From Lunularia cruciata (lineage: Eukaryota > Streptophyta > Marchantiopsida > Lunulariales > Lunulariaceae), in assembly GCA_948567375.1 (NCBI GenBank), contig OX419761.1, forward strand, positions 42,100,501 through 42,164,500: 64,000 nt of DNA. Direction: 5' to 3'. Both the position numbers and the translations under genes were made by a program. The notes under the pieces are model-generated. The model was given only the letters and a program-made list of their open reading frames with translations. It was not told the DNA's origin and ran no database searches. Shown one piece after another: positions 11,555-24,917 of this stretch. Position 1 is the stretch's first letter. Every line of letters begins with the position of its first letter.

Positions 11555-12470
11555 CATGGGTTTATCAAAGCATATACTTGGGCTAAAGATTGAAAGGGAC
11601 AAGATGGTTGGAACGCGGAAGCTCTCTCAAGGTAGCTACATTGGAAAGGTGTTAGAAAGGTTCAACATGACAGATGCAAGTCTTGTGAAGACACCTTTGG
11701 CAAGTTACTTTAAGTTATCAAAGGAATAGTCACTCAAGGATGACGGAGAGTTGAAGGATATGTCAAAGTTATCGTATGCTTCAATTGTAGACAGCCTTAT
11801 GTATGCAATGACATGTACTAGACTAGATATTGCACATGTAGTGGGAGGCTATCAAATGAATTTTGAAATATCTGAAAGGTACCAAAGATTTAAGTTTGTG
11901 TTACAATAGAGGCAACCATACTCTACAAGGTTTTGTGGATGCATACTTGATGTAGATACCATAAGAAGCACTATAGGGTATGTTTATATTATAGCAATGA
12001 GTTGGTTCTCACTATTGCAAAAGGTTGTTACTTTTTACACAATTGAGGTAGAATATGTTACAATTACATAAGCTAGTAAGGAGATGATCTGGTTACATAA
12101 CCTTCTAAAGGAGCTAGGCAGATAGTAGAATTGTAGTGTTTTATTCTCATACAGTCAAAGTGCCATGTATTTAGCAAAGAATCCAATGTTCCATGCTAGA
12201 ACAAAACACATACAATTGAGATATCATTTAACATGGGATTTACTTGAAGATTGTAGTTTGTCACTTGAAAAGATTTAAGGTGCCAAGAACTCTGTTCATA
12301 TGTTGACAAAGATTGTCACTTATGAGAAGTTAAGGTTATGTATAGCATCAGTTGGCCTACAATGATAACTAGCTAGGTTGCATTGAGTATATTAATCAAG
12401 CACTAGAAATTTATTATCTTTTCTTTTAAAGATGTATATCCAAGAAGTATCAGTCTCCAAGTGGAAGAGT

Positions 12471-13268
<798 letters not shown>

Positions 13269-13849
13269 ACTTACAACTTTCTTACTGCTCGTGAGAATTT
13301 ATAGACCTACCATTTCAGTCCTGCTTAGGATCACGCTTGATTGCGATTAGAACATTATTCTTAAAAAGAAAAAAGAAAAAAGAAAAAAGCTAGCTAGCTG
13401 GCTGAAGACTATCCAAAATGGAATAGTGAATCTGTAGAGATCAAGAACAACTTACAAATTTCTTAGTGCTCGTGAGAATTTATAGACCTACCATTTCAGT
13501 CCTGCTTAGGATCACGCTTGATTGCGATTAGAACATTGTTCTCAAATCATGCACATACGATACACCATATGTTCGTGTGCATTTAGTCTGACTAAATGAA
13601 AACTCTTCGTGGAGTATGTCGTGCTTTAAGAAGAGAGCTTCTCGAAGTGGCTGAATATGTAAACCTCACATTCTAACAACCAGAACTACAATTTGAATTA
13701 CGGTGAAGGTAGCGATTTGGAAATGTTACAGATGTGACCCGGGAGTTGCGCGGTTCGTTATCGTTGATTGTTCGCGTCCCTTCTTATAACTTCATAGATC
13801 TAAGTCATACGCTGCGACAATACATAGATAGATCAAATTACTGTAAGGT

Positions 13850-16090
13850 AAAAGAATCCTGTAGAATTAAATTTAAATATATATTATTTTTAAATATATA
13901 TTATTAAAAATTAAATTAAAAATTTGGTATTTTAATATAAACTCTACATCAATATAATTTGAATTTGAGTTAAATATTCATTTAGTACAGTATGCAATAT
14001 TTATTTATTTTAGGGCCCTAAAATAATATATAGGAAATACTCAGACTTTACTAGTTCATGAATATTATAACTAGTATGTCAATTTCAGATAAAAAAGTCT
14101 ATAAGAATGAGTTAATTATATTGACGTCATAATCTCATCATAATTTTATTCAATTTTGAATTTACTTACTATAGAATTAGAAATTGTCCTCACAAACAAC
14201 ATAAAAGAGTTAGCATCTCTTATACCTTTGTGTTCATTGGGTTAATTACAAAAAAAATTAAATTATGTAGAAACAAAAACTACATAATTCTCTTAGTTTT
14301 GTTTTATAGTCAACGGTAATCTCAAGTATTTTTGATGCAGGTCTCACCTCACCGGTTTGAACATTTTCTTTAGCTATAAGTAAATCATTTACCATATACA
14401 CGTTCTCTTAAGATGTTTCAGTTATGAATGTTGAGATGCCTAAATATTTGATACTAAAATTCAAGTTAGTGTTCTCACTCGTATAAGTGAAGCAAGTTGC
14501 TCCCTCTGCAAAGATAACATTCTGCTTGTACAATTTTCCCTTCACTACTCATCTTGCTAAAATTATATTATTTTGATTCACATCAAACATAAAGCATTGT
14601 GTATTATGGAAAAATTTCCAAACTTTCATATTCTATCTCTCAAGTATGTCTGCAAAAATTATAAAATTATGTTTAAATTTCATTTGGAGCTTTCGTACAA
14701 TTTTATGAGTTTATACAAATTTTTTTACGTAGTGGATATAAAAGAAAGTCTCTTGTGCATATTTCTTGTGCCCCTCTTTATATTTAAAATCCTATCACTC
14801 ATATTTTTTTATCGGACCTTACGATAGAAATCAAAATAAACGGGAAGTGTGGAAAATAGAAGAGACATCTGAAAAATAGATCAATATAATTAAAAGGTGC
14901 TTTGAATTCTAAAACGTAAACACGAGTATTCTGTTTAAATTTGATATCAGTAGAAACTTACTTCTTTGCAAAGTTAGGGGTTATAACCATAGCTAAGTTA
15001 CTCAATCCTTAGTAATATTTATGACTATAGTATAAACTTCTTCTAAATTATACTCTTGAATACCCACTAGCTATCCTTCAGATTTTTCTTACATACCATC
15101 TAGATATTACTTTATAGAATTTATAGAATTTTTTTTTAGAGTTTTAGAAGTTTCTACTAATTTTTCACATAAAATTTTGCTTAATATTACTATGGAATTT
15201 CATCATAAATTTTTTGTGGCCTGTCTGATTCATATACTCAAAATTTTTAAATGGTCTAGTAAGCATTGTGGAGATGATGAAGAGGTTCAAACGTAGCATT
15301 TGTGGGTCACATAACCTTTCAAAAGTGATTAATCTGATCAAGAAAAACAAATAAAAATTCAACAAGTGATGATATGATTTGAATTTTTAGAAGATATAAT
15401 GAATATGAATCAATGAAAAAATCGATAAGTGATAAGAGATACTACTTTGAGAATAAAAAAGGAACCAATTATAATTCCATTAGGAGGAAACTGATAAACT
15501 TGAACTTTAAAGGACAATGGACCAAAGAACATAACTTTATTATAAATAATAAAAAGAGATCCTCTCAATATCAATATCTTGCTTTTTTTATTTTTTGTCG
15601 CTCAAAATAAGCTTTGACTTCTTATAAGGAATAAGATATAGATGAACAAGAAGAAGGGAAACGGACATTGAATAAAAACCTAAGGGTCTTGAACAAAAAT
15701 GAGAGAATTTATTATTTCCTTGTTACTATTAGAGTTGTTCTAGGTAAACCATATGTGTATAGGGTTAGAAGAAGAACAGTGGGAAATATTTATTTTAAGT
15801 ATGTCTAATTTGACAATTGTTCGAGGTTAAACAATGGACAAGGACAATTTGGTATCCCAACTAGATCTATCTATCCACAGAAAATATATTTCACTTCCTT
15901 GAATCGAAAATATTAATACAAACTATTGGATATTTGTATTCTCTAAACGTGATAATTTAATTATCAATATAGTATAATAATTTTTTAATAAATAAAAAAA
16001 ATTAAATTTTGGCCATCCTTTGCCACTCACACAAATTTAATCCAAAATTAAACCTTTAATATTGCATGTTATTGCAACAAGTGTCTTGAT
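13850..16090. other. AT-rich island without recognisable genes
   Basis: The base composition shifts sharply to A+T, with long A and T runs, and then returns to the local average near 16090. Open frames here are rich in Lys, Asn, Ile and Phe and show no domain. I could not match it to plastid or mitochondrial genes by eye. An old, heavily decayed transposable element is the simplest reading. Confidence 0.5.
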
Positions 16091-17900
16091 GGTAGAGGAA
16101 ACTTACAAGCTGTATAAAAGCCGCCTCTTACGGTTTGCTCAGCAATTAACCCGGATGAAAGCCGGCCTTTTATTGTGTTCAGAGGACACAAGCCCCCCTA
16201 GTATTAAATGATAGATATTCGATTCTGCCAATATAGTCTATATTGGCAATGAGAAGCGTTAGACTAAATAGAATCTGAATTAGAATCCAAATTGATTCTT
16301 TTGATATTCTGTTAATGGATCGTGAAGTGCTTACTAATCTCACGCCAGCAGTTACAGTCTAAGTAAACTAGTCATGTTTAGATTCCACTGTAGATATGAT
16401 CCAAACGAACTAGTTATGTTAATATTCCAGTGGTTATAATCTAAAAAAATTGGTTATGCTTATATTCTAGTTCTACAAGTCTCTATACTGTTTCCCGTCA
16501 TCATTATATCAACAAATCAAATCTAGATTCATTTTGATTGTATTCATTACAATGTTTAGAGTGAATCTAGGTGGAACATATGCCACGAGCATGCCCTCTA
16601 TGTACATATAGAGACAAATTGCACTTAAACTTCCAAGGACTTTATTTTGCAAGCTTGAAAGTAAGCTAAATACAAGCAGAAATTGCATCGAAGAAATCAT
16701 TCCTCCGAATTGAAAATCTTTAAACCCAAAATCAACCTGATGCAGTATATCAAATTAAGAGAATTGCCATGATGCGGATGATCATGACTACAGAAATATT
16801 TGAGCACTGAGAAGCTAATGGCACCAAATCCCAGTGAACCAGAAGGTTCCTTCATTGCAGGCTTTGATCCATAGCTCCCAGATACGTAGCCGCTGACTAG
16901 AATCTAATGAGTCATCAGTAGATGGCAATTCAAAGTTGAAACGTCTTAGAGATGTACACAGAACGTTACAGCGTACTATTCATCAATCACTTCTGTAAAC
17001 TTTCTATACATCTTGTGTCGCAGAGTATACTGCAGAAAGCTGAACACTTAATCTTTACCAGTTCCGATACTGATTCAGAAGCTCAATTATGCATAGCCTT
17101 GAAATGTTGAGAAAATATTTATGAGAATGACGTCCTCTAAATTACTCATCAATACTGGTAAAGCACTTGTTCATGTGAGAGTTCGAATCTCCACAATTTA
17201 AGTTCTGTCATCAGTACAGAATGCTAGCTATTAATCGATTGAATAGACGCCTTGCACATACATAGGGAACGGCACATCCGGACCCGTTTAAGGGAATTTA
17301 ATGATTCTCAAATTGCTCATTATCTCAGGCTGTTACCTGCATGAAAAGCAGTGGACAGCATGAGATCATGGGTGAGCATTTGCAGTCAGCGCTATCTGCA
17401 CGATTATCTAGCAGCAGAATATCATAAAAGTGGGTGGACCTCACCTTTCTACAGAGCCAACTCATCACTGCTAAACCTTTTAGGAGTGATGAATTACCTT
17501 TACTATTCGAGATTCGTTATAATTGAATATCTTAATATCGATTTGGACATGAAAGTTTTAACGCAAAGGTTGATACATTTCCAAACCACAGCCGTTGATC
17601 GAACGATTTCAATGTCTTATTCGGTACATGGAAGTACGCATGGAAACTGAAATTTTTCTTGCATTAACGATGGACTGAAGTATTTTTCGATCTGTGCGCT
17701 TATCCCAATGGAATAGAGATAATATGACAATTGGTTAGGCATGAATTGTTTTACATAGATTGAATTTAACCGCACTCGCGCCATCGTGTTGGATTTATTA
17801 TAGATTATGAGAAAATCAATACTTGAATTGACTTGAGAGTAAAATCAGAAGACCAACCATTGCAATGTAAATTCTATTATACAACTGGAAATTTTAGTTA
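16091..17900. other. Intergenic, no gene recognised
   Basis: Ordinary composition and short open frames only. A T-arm-like string AGAGTTCGAATCTC near 17180 is not part of a cloverleaf. Confidence 0.4.
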
Positions 17901-18146
17901 GTTTCTCATGAAAGATAACTACGGCACTGCTCTCAATTCATACCGTTAACTTTGAGAATAAGGTAATATAAATGTACAGAGGGTTACTTTGCCTAGCTGG
18001 CGCTATTAGTCATGATTGTTATGAAATTCAATGACTGACTACGTCCTGAATGCGGTCTTCACAATCGGGAATCACATGAAATGACAAACAAAATTTCTAC
18101 AGACTAACTACTCTGGAGCTGGATTTCTATGTCCTTGTGAAGATTG

Positions 18147-18168
18147 TCATGATTCATCGTCTGGGCAC
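18147..18168 (-). pseudogene. Orphan exon 3 of the Cys-rich mini-gene (copy E)
   Basis: On the minus strand GTGCAG is followed by G TGC CCA GAC GAT GAA TCA TGA, encoding CPDDES and a stop. This matches exon 3 of copies B and D (CPDEE and CPDCE). Exons 1 and 2 are not found in the 1 kb to the right, so the copy is a fragment. Confidence 0.5.
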
Positions 18169-18297
18169 CTGCACATCCACTTGTAGACACATACTCAGAC
18201 TTTACCACTGGAACAGTCCAGTACTGACCTATGGTGAGAAATTAAAGCTGAAGTAGTCTATTTGCCAATTTGAATTATGTATAAGCAAGCAAATGTC

Positions 18298-18375
18298 AGT
18301 TTACTTTGTAGAAAACTCATGTCCGTAAGATGTAACAAAAGGTGTTGTCTTCAGTTTTCTACTACAAAGTAAACT
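18298..18375. repeat. Inverted repeat (hairpin)
   Basis: AGTTTACTTTGTAGAAAACT (18298-18317) is complementary to 18353-18375 apart from a 3-nt insertion, with a spacer of about 35 nt. Outer ATGTCA/TGACAT bases add partial pairing. It lies between the orphan exon 3 and the F-M-K-V-N-Q block of segment 2. Confidence 0.8.
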
Positions 18376-20246
18376 CATGGCTGACATCTCCAGCTTAGCC
18401 CGTCCGACAAAAGCATCGAAGAAGCGATCACTAGCACTGGACAGTCTCACGATCTGACAAGTAGCTACAGTGACTAATAGTTGCGAATAGTGTCTGTATT
18501 TCAACCGTAAGTGATTGCTTATTGTCAGCATAAAAGATCCTGGGGTTTATCAGTATTTTTTTCCACAACGAGAGTAAGTCTTAGTCCGTGTGTGAAAAGT
18601 ATCGAGCATATGCTTCGAGCGCCTTTCAAGTTTGGAAGTAGTCGAAGCAGGGAAATGTACGCAACTTCCTGGAGTCAGGTCTATATGGGTTAAACAGACA
18701 AAGCCGTCGATTTCATGAAGGTAAACCAGGGGGTGGACATATTGACGACGAGAATTTTGCACTTGTATATTCAAGCTCACTGGAAACAAAGACCCTTACT
18801 TCGACTGCTTAATGTATGTTGGAACTATTCGAAGCCTTTTATGCGTCAACTATATTGACCTTCTATAAGAGCCCACGTTCTCTGGAAGCTGCAAACATTG
18901 ACACCCACGTTTTCACTTACATGCAAAGCTACAGACATAACAGATAAAACGATATGCACGCGGTGACTGTACATCATGATCAGGAATCATATTTCTTCTG
19001 TATATAGGGTGGCAGTGTACAAAGTGCAGAGTCATATCATAGCCCAGTCTTATTACCAGAGAATCATCGGATAAGATCCAGAGCAAAGTCATATCATGAT
19101 CCCAGACCATTCAGAATCTGTAGACGACTTCTTTGGGATGAATGTGATGCTTTAGTGGACCACTGTCTTGCCTTACATATTCAATACATAGTGGCAGCGG
19201 CTACATTAACGTTTCACTAACCTAATCTTTACATTCGCACTCTAAGATGCTTACGCTGCACTAAAGTCTACCTCACTGCCATTGTATTTAAAAATCTCAA
19301 CAACTTCGACCACTATGCAACTTCGTAAACATTGTACCTGGTACCTGGCAGTGTATTACCTAGTACCTTGCTATTTCCACCACCTTTTTTGCTATTTCCA
19401 CCACAACACTGTAAGTTAATCGACCGTAAACTAGTCTCAGCGCTGGGTTTGGGGTTACATGTGGTGGAATATTTAAAAGTGCGGTGGAAATAGCAACTCC
19501 CATTTTATATACGTCGGATTTAACTTGACGTATTGTGGGACAGCTTAATCCGGATCTATATTTTTAAGACTTATCTCGATGCAATGCTTGTACTCCAAAA
19601 TCAAATTCATGTAACCACGATATCATCAGAGGTGTTCAGGAGATCTATTCTGCAATAAAATTGACTTCTTCCTCCGATTGGTGCGTAAAGAGGTGCAGCC
19701 ACCTGCACATTCTAGCATGGAGAATTGGGAAAGAGGATAATATCCACGTTCTGTAGAGATATTGCTCAATTGCACCAGATTCTATACAACCTCAATTAGA
19801 CCTTTCTGTGAAGATATTTATAGCTGGAATGAGCTTTAGCACACCTATCCCACTAGATCCACTAGAGCTGCTCTTCGTCGGCCAGTCAAAATTGCAATCC
19901 ATGATTAGAAACGATATAACTAGATGGGGGCGACGCAAACTTCCATCTATTGATTACGCTGCACTTCGAAATCAGCAGTGATATCTTCAACAGCAGTACA
20001 TAAGCAAGATAGAGAAAATTGTTACCTGGCTAGGCATAGAAATTCTGTAACAGTAACTTTGTAGTTCCGTATATGTACAAGATGTGGTGCTCCCCAACCT
20101 AGCTACTGGAGCTACATCTATCACTTTTGATGCTTCTCATTTATCTATCGACTCTTTGCCTCCTGATTCGATCTTCATGATCAAGATTCAGAGTACTTGA
20201 TGGACAGATAATAATGAAGTTCATATTTTGGTAAGTTTTTCATAAT

Positions 20247-20999
20247 TGAATTATCATCTGGGCACCTGCACACGCACATGAATAGTCAATTCCAATAACC
20301 TTGAAGCTTGAGATTAATCTAGTAGACAGACAGAGGTCATACCTACTATTTACACAAATTATGACGCAAACCACAACGAAATATCTTATGGACTGTACGT
20401 GATTATCCTTTATGACTCATTGACCTCAATCAGTACCTCCTTATCGAATCGTGCGAATATACCTTCACAGGTAACAGATGTTTATGCAACATGACTCGTT
20501 GTCAAGACAATACACTCTATCGCTGGTCTAAGTATTGTCCCGCCTGAGAGTATGGAAACCTTATATGCAGTCTGTTTCTCCACAAATAGGACACTTCGGT
20601 AGGGGGTTTTCTCTGCTCTATTCGGTTTCCGGACATCTGGAATGATGACGTAAAGAAGGCAGCCAACCCGTAGCTTTCAGCTAATTAGGATCAGGCAAAG
20701 GTGAGGGATTTCGAGAAATGTGATATTAAGCTGAGAAATGTGATATTAAGCTGCTAAATTAAACCGTATTTGCAAAATCTGAGCAAGAAGAAAATTTCTG
20801 GGAGTACTGGCAAATATCTTTACTAGGGGCTCATGCTGAACAAAATTTTAGTTTGAACAGATTTCGAATGATTCAATGGCAACTGAATCACTACGATATG
20901 AATTATGGTCATGGAGAATTGAATTGAGGGTATGATTACTTACACGCAGTCGGTGTCATTGCATATGGAGCACCTTGGAGTGACTTTTGTATAAGCCAT
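20247..20999 (-). pseudogene. Cys-rich mini-gene copy C, recently inactivated
   Basis: Exon 1 (20944-20999, 56 nt, ATG at 20999, donor GTAAGT) is intact and encodes the C-SI-C-NDTD-C module. Exon 2 (20565-20636, 72 nt) keeps C-PI-C-GETD-C but has an in-frame TAG at its sixth full codon, and its donor reads ATAAGG instead of GTAAGG. Exon 3 starts at 20265 after TGCAG and encodes CPDD, but its normal stop is lost. Introns are about 307 and 299 nt. The exact conservation of exon lengths shows it belongs to the family; three lesions show it is dead. Confidence 0.68.
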
Positions 21000-21889
21000 T
21001 TGAGTGATGACTATAAATGAATTGATAGGAGTACACAGCGTCGAAACAATCAATCAGTCACAGGTATCACATCCAGATACAACTGTAATGCGCATAAGTG
21101 CATTTATATGATTGACGGGGTACTGCAACGGTGCAGGACAGTCGAAAGGACTGAAAAGATGTGGTGCATGTCCTTACATTCATGTTTGATGAGAATCTAC
21201 TTTACTTCTTTAGAATCGGCAAGGATTGGAATTTGAGGTCCAACGACGTAATTTCGAAGAAAGGTTAGTATGTTCTTCTGCTAGCTACTATGTTCATGGT
21301 TCCCAGAGATGCACGTGCACACGCAAAGAAAACCCATAAACCAGTAACAGACCAAGGGATCGAATCTACGACTACGGTACAACTCAATGAAATTTCAGGA
21401 GAACTTTGAGCGTCCATGAATTGTACGCGTTAAGATAGTTTACAACCAAAAACCTACAGTACTTTGATCTCCGTGTCTTGTGCAGTGAAACAAAAGTATC
21501 AGGAATAAGCGAACATGAGTAGTGGACAGAACTGTAGTGCCACTTTGGCTACCAGCTACAGTTGTCGGATTAGTACTACAGTAGTGAGTAGTGTCCCTCT
21601 TGCTACAATGGAACTTCGCCGTCATGATGTGGATATCTCTACCGCAAATTTGTAGCCATACATCAGCTTCTATGGACGATGGTATCCGTTTGAAAGGTCT
21701 GTATCCCATCGTCAGTTTTAGTCATAGTTTCAAGAATCAGAGTGATGCAAGTCCATTACAGGGCTCAGATCTTGCTTGGAAAGCACTGATTCAGAACACA
21801 AGCATCGAGCAGAGCAGAGTTCGAAAGTTGTCCACGCAGGGGATGCAATTTCCCGGAAAGTTTACAAACATTGTCTATCTCTGTGCAAG

Positions 21890-22200
21890 TTTACAAATAC
21901 AGGCTTAGCAGTTTCATGGAGGTAAATCAGGGACGGAATGTGATGACCACCAGAATTGTATTTTGCGACATTCAAACTAATTGCAACCCAAAGTTCCCGA
22001 ATCTGACCTGGTTATATGTATGGAACCTCCCAAACGCTTGTCAGCGTGAGTTCCATTTACCTCCCGTAGGAACCATGTTCTGTTATGCTATAAACAGTTA
22101 TACCGAGCTCTTCGTTGAATTTCAAACAGACAAAGCTACGGAGATTACGGGAGTGCACTGTTACGCGGTCACCGTTGAAACCAGTGTACATAACTTCTGA
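21890..22200 (+). other. F-x-E-V-N-Q reading-frame locus, copy in segment 3
   Basis: A plus frame is open from about 21871 to a TGA at 22198-22200. It is related to frames at 6634 and 18716 through F-(I/M)-(E/K)-V-N-Q near its start and A-T-(E/Q)-I-T followed by Y-(A/T)-V-T-(V/I)-(E/D)-(A/T)-S-V-H-N near its end. No domain is recognised. It ends about 300 bp upstream of Cys-rich gene D on the same strand. It could be an exon of an unknown gene; splice limits are not established. Confidence 0.4.
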
Positions 22201-22496
22201 ATATAAGGGCGGTCTACCAAGGACATAGGCATAACCGACCCAGTCCAATAGCAAGCGATTTATTGGATAGATGCAGAGCCATCCAATCTAAGAAACCAGT
22301 CCAGAATCTATTAGCGAGTGACTTCTTCAGACTCTTGGTTTCTATACTTGGTAAATTAAATAGAACTTTGTCTTGACACAAGGGCATTGGGAACTTGTAG
22401 TAGCTCGGAGTCGCTGATTCAAATCGAACAATAGCGACCGAGCGCCATCAAAGGATTTTCCCACGTCGATTAGTGGTTAAATACCCCAAGTTTCAG

Positions 22497-23169
22497 ATGG
22501 CTCAAGCAAGGTCCCCTTCACAATGCCCCACCTGCAACGACACTGACTGCGGGTATGATTTCTTAGATCCTGCAGCTAGTCGATTTCGTCTCACCAATGG
22601 CTGAAATCGTTTACTTCGCACTCAGATCATGAATTGAAGTGTGTGATGAATTCTCTGCGTGGACTTGGAGAAAACAAAGCCGTGCATAGCTTGTCATGTG
22701 TCCAATTCGCTGCAGAGGTGGATATAACGTTCTAACACCCAAATGTAGGTGGAGTTTGAATCCCGTTAGAGGAAAGATATTTAGTGACACTCGATTTGCT
22801 TGGACATGATAACAGGTGTCCACAAAGCGAATCAAGCTGCGAAGATCCTCCACCAGGATGCCTTATATGTGGAGACACAGATTGCGTGTAAGTTTCCAGT
22901 GCTGCGATCTGTACTACTAGTGACGATAACTTTATGATGGTAGCTTGTAGCTCGACTTTCAGCTGATTCACACAATCGATTAATTATCGCTTGTTTTGCT
23001 AATCGTCTGGAAAAGGGGTACGGTGCTAGAACCTAAGCTTAAGACAATATTTGTGCGAGATTCTGGGCATGCATTCAGTTCCTTGATTGGGGAACACGAA
23101 CGACTGAGTATTCAACGATGGCTCCTAATTTGAGTGTTCTTGCGGGTGAGGTGCCCAGATTGCGAGTAA
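22497..23169 (+). CDS. Three-exon Cys-rich mini-gene, metallothionein-like 48-aa protein (copy D, intact)
   Basis: Exon 1 is 22497-22552 (56 nt, ATG first), exon 2 is 22816-22887 (72 nt) and exon 3 is 23151-23169 (19 nt, TAA). Both introns are 263 nt with GT/AG ends (GTATGA and GTAAGT donors; ACAG and TGAG acceptors). The spliced frame gives 48 residues with ten Cys: C-PT-C-NDTD-C-x-C, a linker with one Cys and PPP, C-LI-C-GDTD-C-x-C, and the tail PDCE. It lacks aromatic residues and His. I count 28 of 48 identities with copy B, with all eight shared Cys conserved, while the introns look far more diverged. That pattern suggests selection on the protein. A metallothionein-like role in metal binding is inferred from composition only. 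Confidence 0.7.
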
Positions 23170-24358
23170 TAATGATCATGAGTACCTAGAGTGTGACATT
23201 TGAAGCATCAGGAAACAGATTGGTCATACACTGTTCACCAAGATTGCCTTCCCAAAATCCAGATAGCATCTTCTTATTATATATTATCTCTTAGAGTATG
23301 TGATAGTCAATCACATGATATGGCAGTAGGGACTACTGTTTGCAAAGGCCCTGGGTAATTCATGACAAAGTGTGAAGTAAGGTTCTGCATAATGTTTCAT
23401 GTCGAGTATCGTGGATTACCCATATTGATCCATTCTTGCTGAAACTGTTGTGAAATTGGTAACCATTGAGCAGTTCATAGAGAACCTCTCCATGTGCACT
23501 CGAACCTATCCAATATTTACAAATGACCCACACAGATTGCACTATGAAATCTTCTATCTTCAATGGCGGTTCTCGTCAGTACGTGTGTTGAACAAAGCAT
23601 TAACCGCACAAACAGCTCCAATTTTCAAATAGCCCAGACGATTGTGTACTCTCCGCTCACTTTATTAGACAAACTGGATAGTTTGTGGGGACTCATAAAG
23701 GAGACATGGTGCACATGATACTGCGAGGTTGTAGAATCTCTGTATATTAGCTGACGGTAGAAAACCATTATTCTGATGGATAACAGAAACATAGAGGCGG
23801 GGAACTGCGTGGCTTCATCTTGATGCTCAACATTTAGACTGGAAGCTACGTTCGGGAGCTCTGGCCATGGCGTCAAGAAAAATCACATTCAATCAATTCA
23901 GGGCCTGGCAGATATTCGCACCTTAGTGGCTGACTAACAGAATTTTGTTGCATCGGCGGCCCAAAGGGGCACACGTCCGTCCTCCAGAACTTCATTGTAA
24001 TGGGCCGCATCGGTGCTAAAGAAGGTAAGAGGTGTCTAAAGCGCCGTGCCTAAACACCAGCACGTAGTTCCTATTCTATGAGGTTCGAGATTCAGAGACT
24101 CTTTCACCTGCCCGCAACTGATTGCTATGAAATGAGGAAACTCTCTGGACGAGGAAAAATGCCACGAAGACAAGTGTTGCCGTTGATACTTTGGGTGCGG
24201 TTTTCATCTTCAGTATACATCTAAAATGGTTCTATTCGGTAATCAAACGAATATATGTAGCAGGCAGATATATGTCAAGCTCGATAAGCTGCGGAAAGAA
24301 AAGGAAACCGTGTGCTTGTCATTCCCAGAGAAAGTACTGATCATTAGAATCAGCAACG
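23170..24358. other. Intergenic, no gene recognised
   Basis: Short frames on both strands without motifs. It should include the 3' UTR of Cys-rich gene D. Confidence 0.35.
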
Positions 24359-24573
24359 AGCAGAAGTCTGAAATCTGTGGACTATTGTCAGAGAAGATCG
24401 ATTGTGCGAGCATGAGAACTACTGAATAACCTTCTAAAGCATAAATGCTTTAGAATATTCAATTCAGCAGAAGTCTGAAATCTGTGGACTATCGTCAGAG
24501 AAGATCGATTGTGCAAGCATGAGAACTACTGAATATCCTTCTAAAGCATAAATGCTTTAGACGATTCAATTGA
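24359..24573 (+). repeat. 107-bp tandem duplication
   Basis: AGCAGAAGTCTGAAATCTGT starts both copies (24359 and 24466), with only a few differences. Each contains the short inverted repeat CTAAAGCATAAATGCTTTAG. Confidence 0.92.
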
Positions 24574-24589
24574 GCGTAGAACTTGCTCA

Positions 24590-24733
24590 CCTGTTGGCTA
24601 TGAAAGATGCGTCGTTTGCTGAGAACAGAACAGATCGGAAATCAACTTCTGGGTACTTATTCAAGCTCGCTGCTGGTCCTGTTAGTTGGAAATCCAGAAA
24701 ATGGCCAGTTCTTGCTACAAATTCTACAGAAGC
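24590..24733 (+). mobile_element. Older Copia relic, left part (RNase H)
   Basis: An open frame contains DASFAENRTDRKSTSGY and GPVSWKSRK, typical of Copia RNase H, and ends at STEA, where the Copia-2 LTR begins. The same reading frame resumes at 30736 across the 5-bp duplication. This is therefore the left half of a Copia RNase H gene split by Copia-2. Confidence 0.85.
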
Positions 24734-24917
24734 TGTTAGCAGTTTTGCTATTATCTCCTGTCTTGCTAGGCCGGCGGCGGCCGCCTCTCACTCTCTTGAT
24801 AGTTAGGTTCAGATTTTAGATTTTAGGGTACTGATTTACTATAAAGCATATTATTTTCCATATTAGATCAATCCATCGTACGTTCTCGTCCATTTCAGTT
24901 CAGCACTCTTCCTAATA
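24734..24917 (+). repeat. Copia-2 5' LTR
   Basis: About 184 bp. It is similar to 30558-30735 throughout (GCAGTTTTGCTAT, TAGGTTCAGATTTTAG, CAGCACTCTTCCTAATA) and includes a GGCGGCGGCCGCC GC-rich stretch not kept in the 3' copy. Confidence 0.88.

Larger units (their letters stand above)
7950..12366 (+). pseudogene. Copia-1 gag-pol, multiply broken
   Basis: Domains in order are as follows. Gag (UBN2-like) lies at 7990-8300 and resumes at 8726. A CCHC zinc knuckle at about 9074-9118 has a TGA inside. The protease has a DSG motif near 9245. A GAG-pre-integrase HCMLGH-like box lies near 9625. The integrase core begins about 9790 (TFIDDSTRK). RT runs from about 10740. RNase H runs to about 12366. 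The RT catalytic box YGDDM occurs twice because of a 157-bp duplication. Stops interrupt nearly every domain. It cannot encode a working polyprotein and is kept only as a description of the relic. Confidence 0.85.
17930..19140. repeat. Duplicated segment 2 (shortened)
   Basis: This segment shares the exon-3 block of the Cys-rich gene (18147-18168), the F-M-K-V-N-Q block (about 18716-18780) and the terminal block (about 18925-19130) with segments 1 and 3. The stretch that should hold Cys-rich exons 1 and 2 is missing or unrecognisable. Confidence 0.55.
19800..22340. repeat. Duplicated segment 3
   Basis: This is the longest copy of the segment. It contains the minus-strand Cys-rich pseudogene (20265-20999) and the plus-strand F-M-E-V-N-Q frame (21917-22200), with spacers recognisably like those of segment 1. 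A 20-bp direct repeat (20713-20732 and 20733-20752) sits in the pseudogene's first intron. Ends are approximate. Confidence 0.65.

Noticed and set aside
13850-16090. Plastid or mitochondrial DNA insertion
   Set aside because: AT content fits, but no organelle gene or tRNA could be recognised by eye; left as an open question.
17150-17200. Possible tRNA gene from the string GAGTTCGAATCTC
   Set aside because: Only a T-arm-like motif is present; no matching acceptor or anticodon arms.
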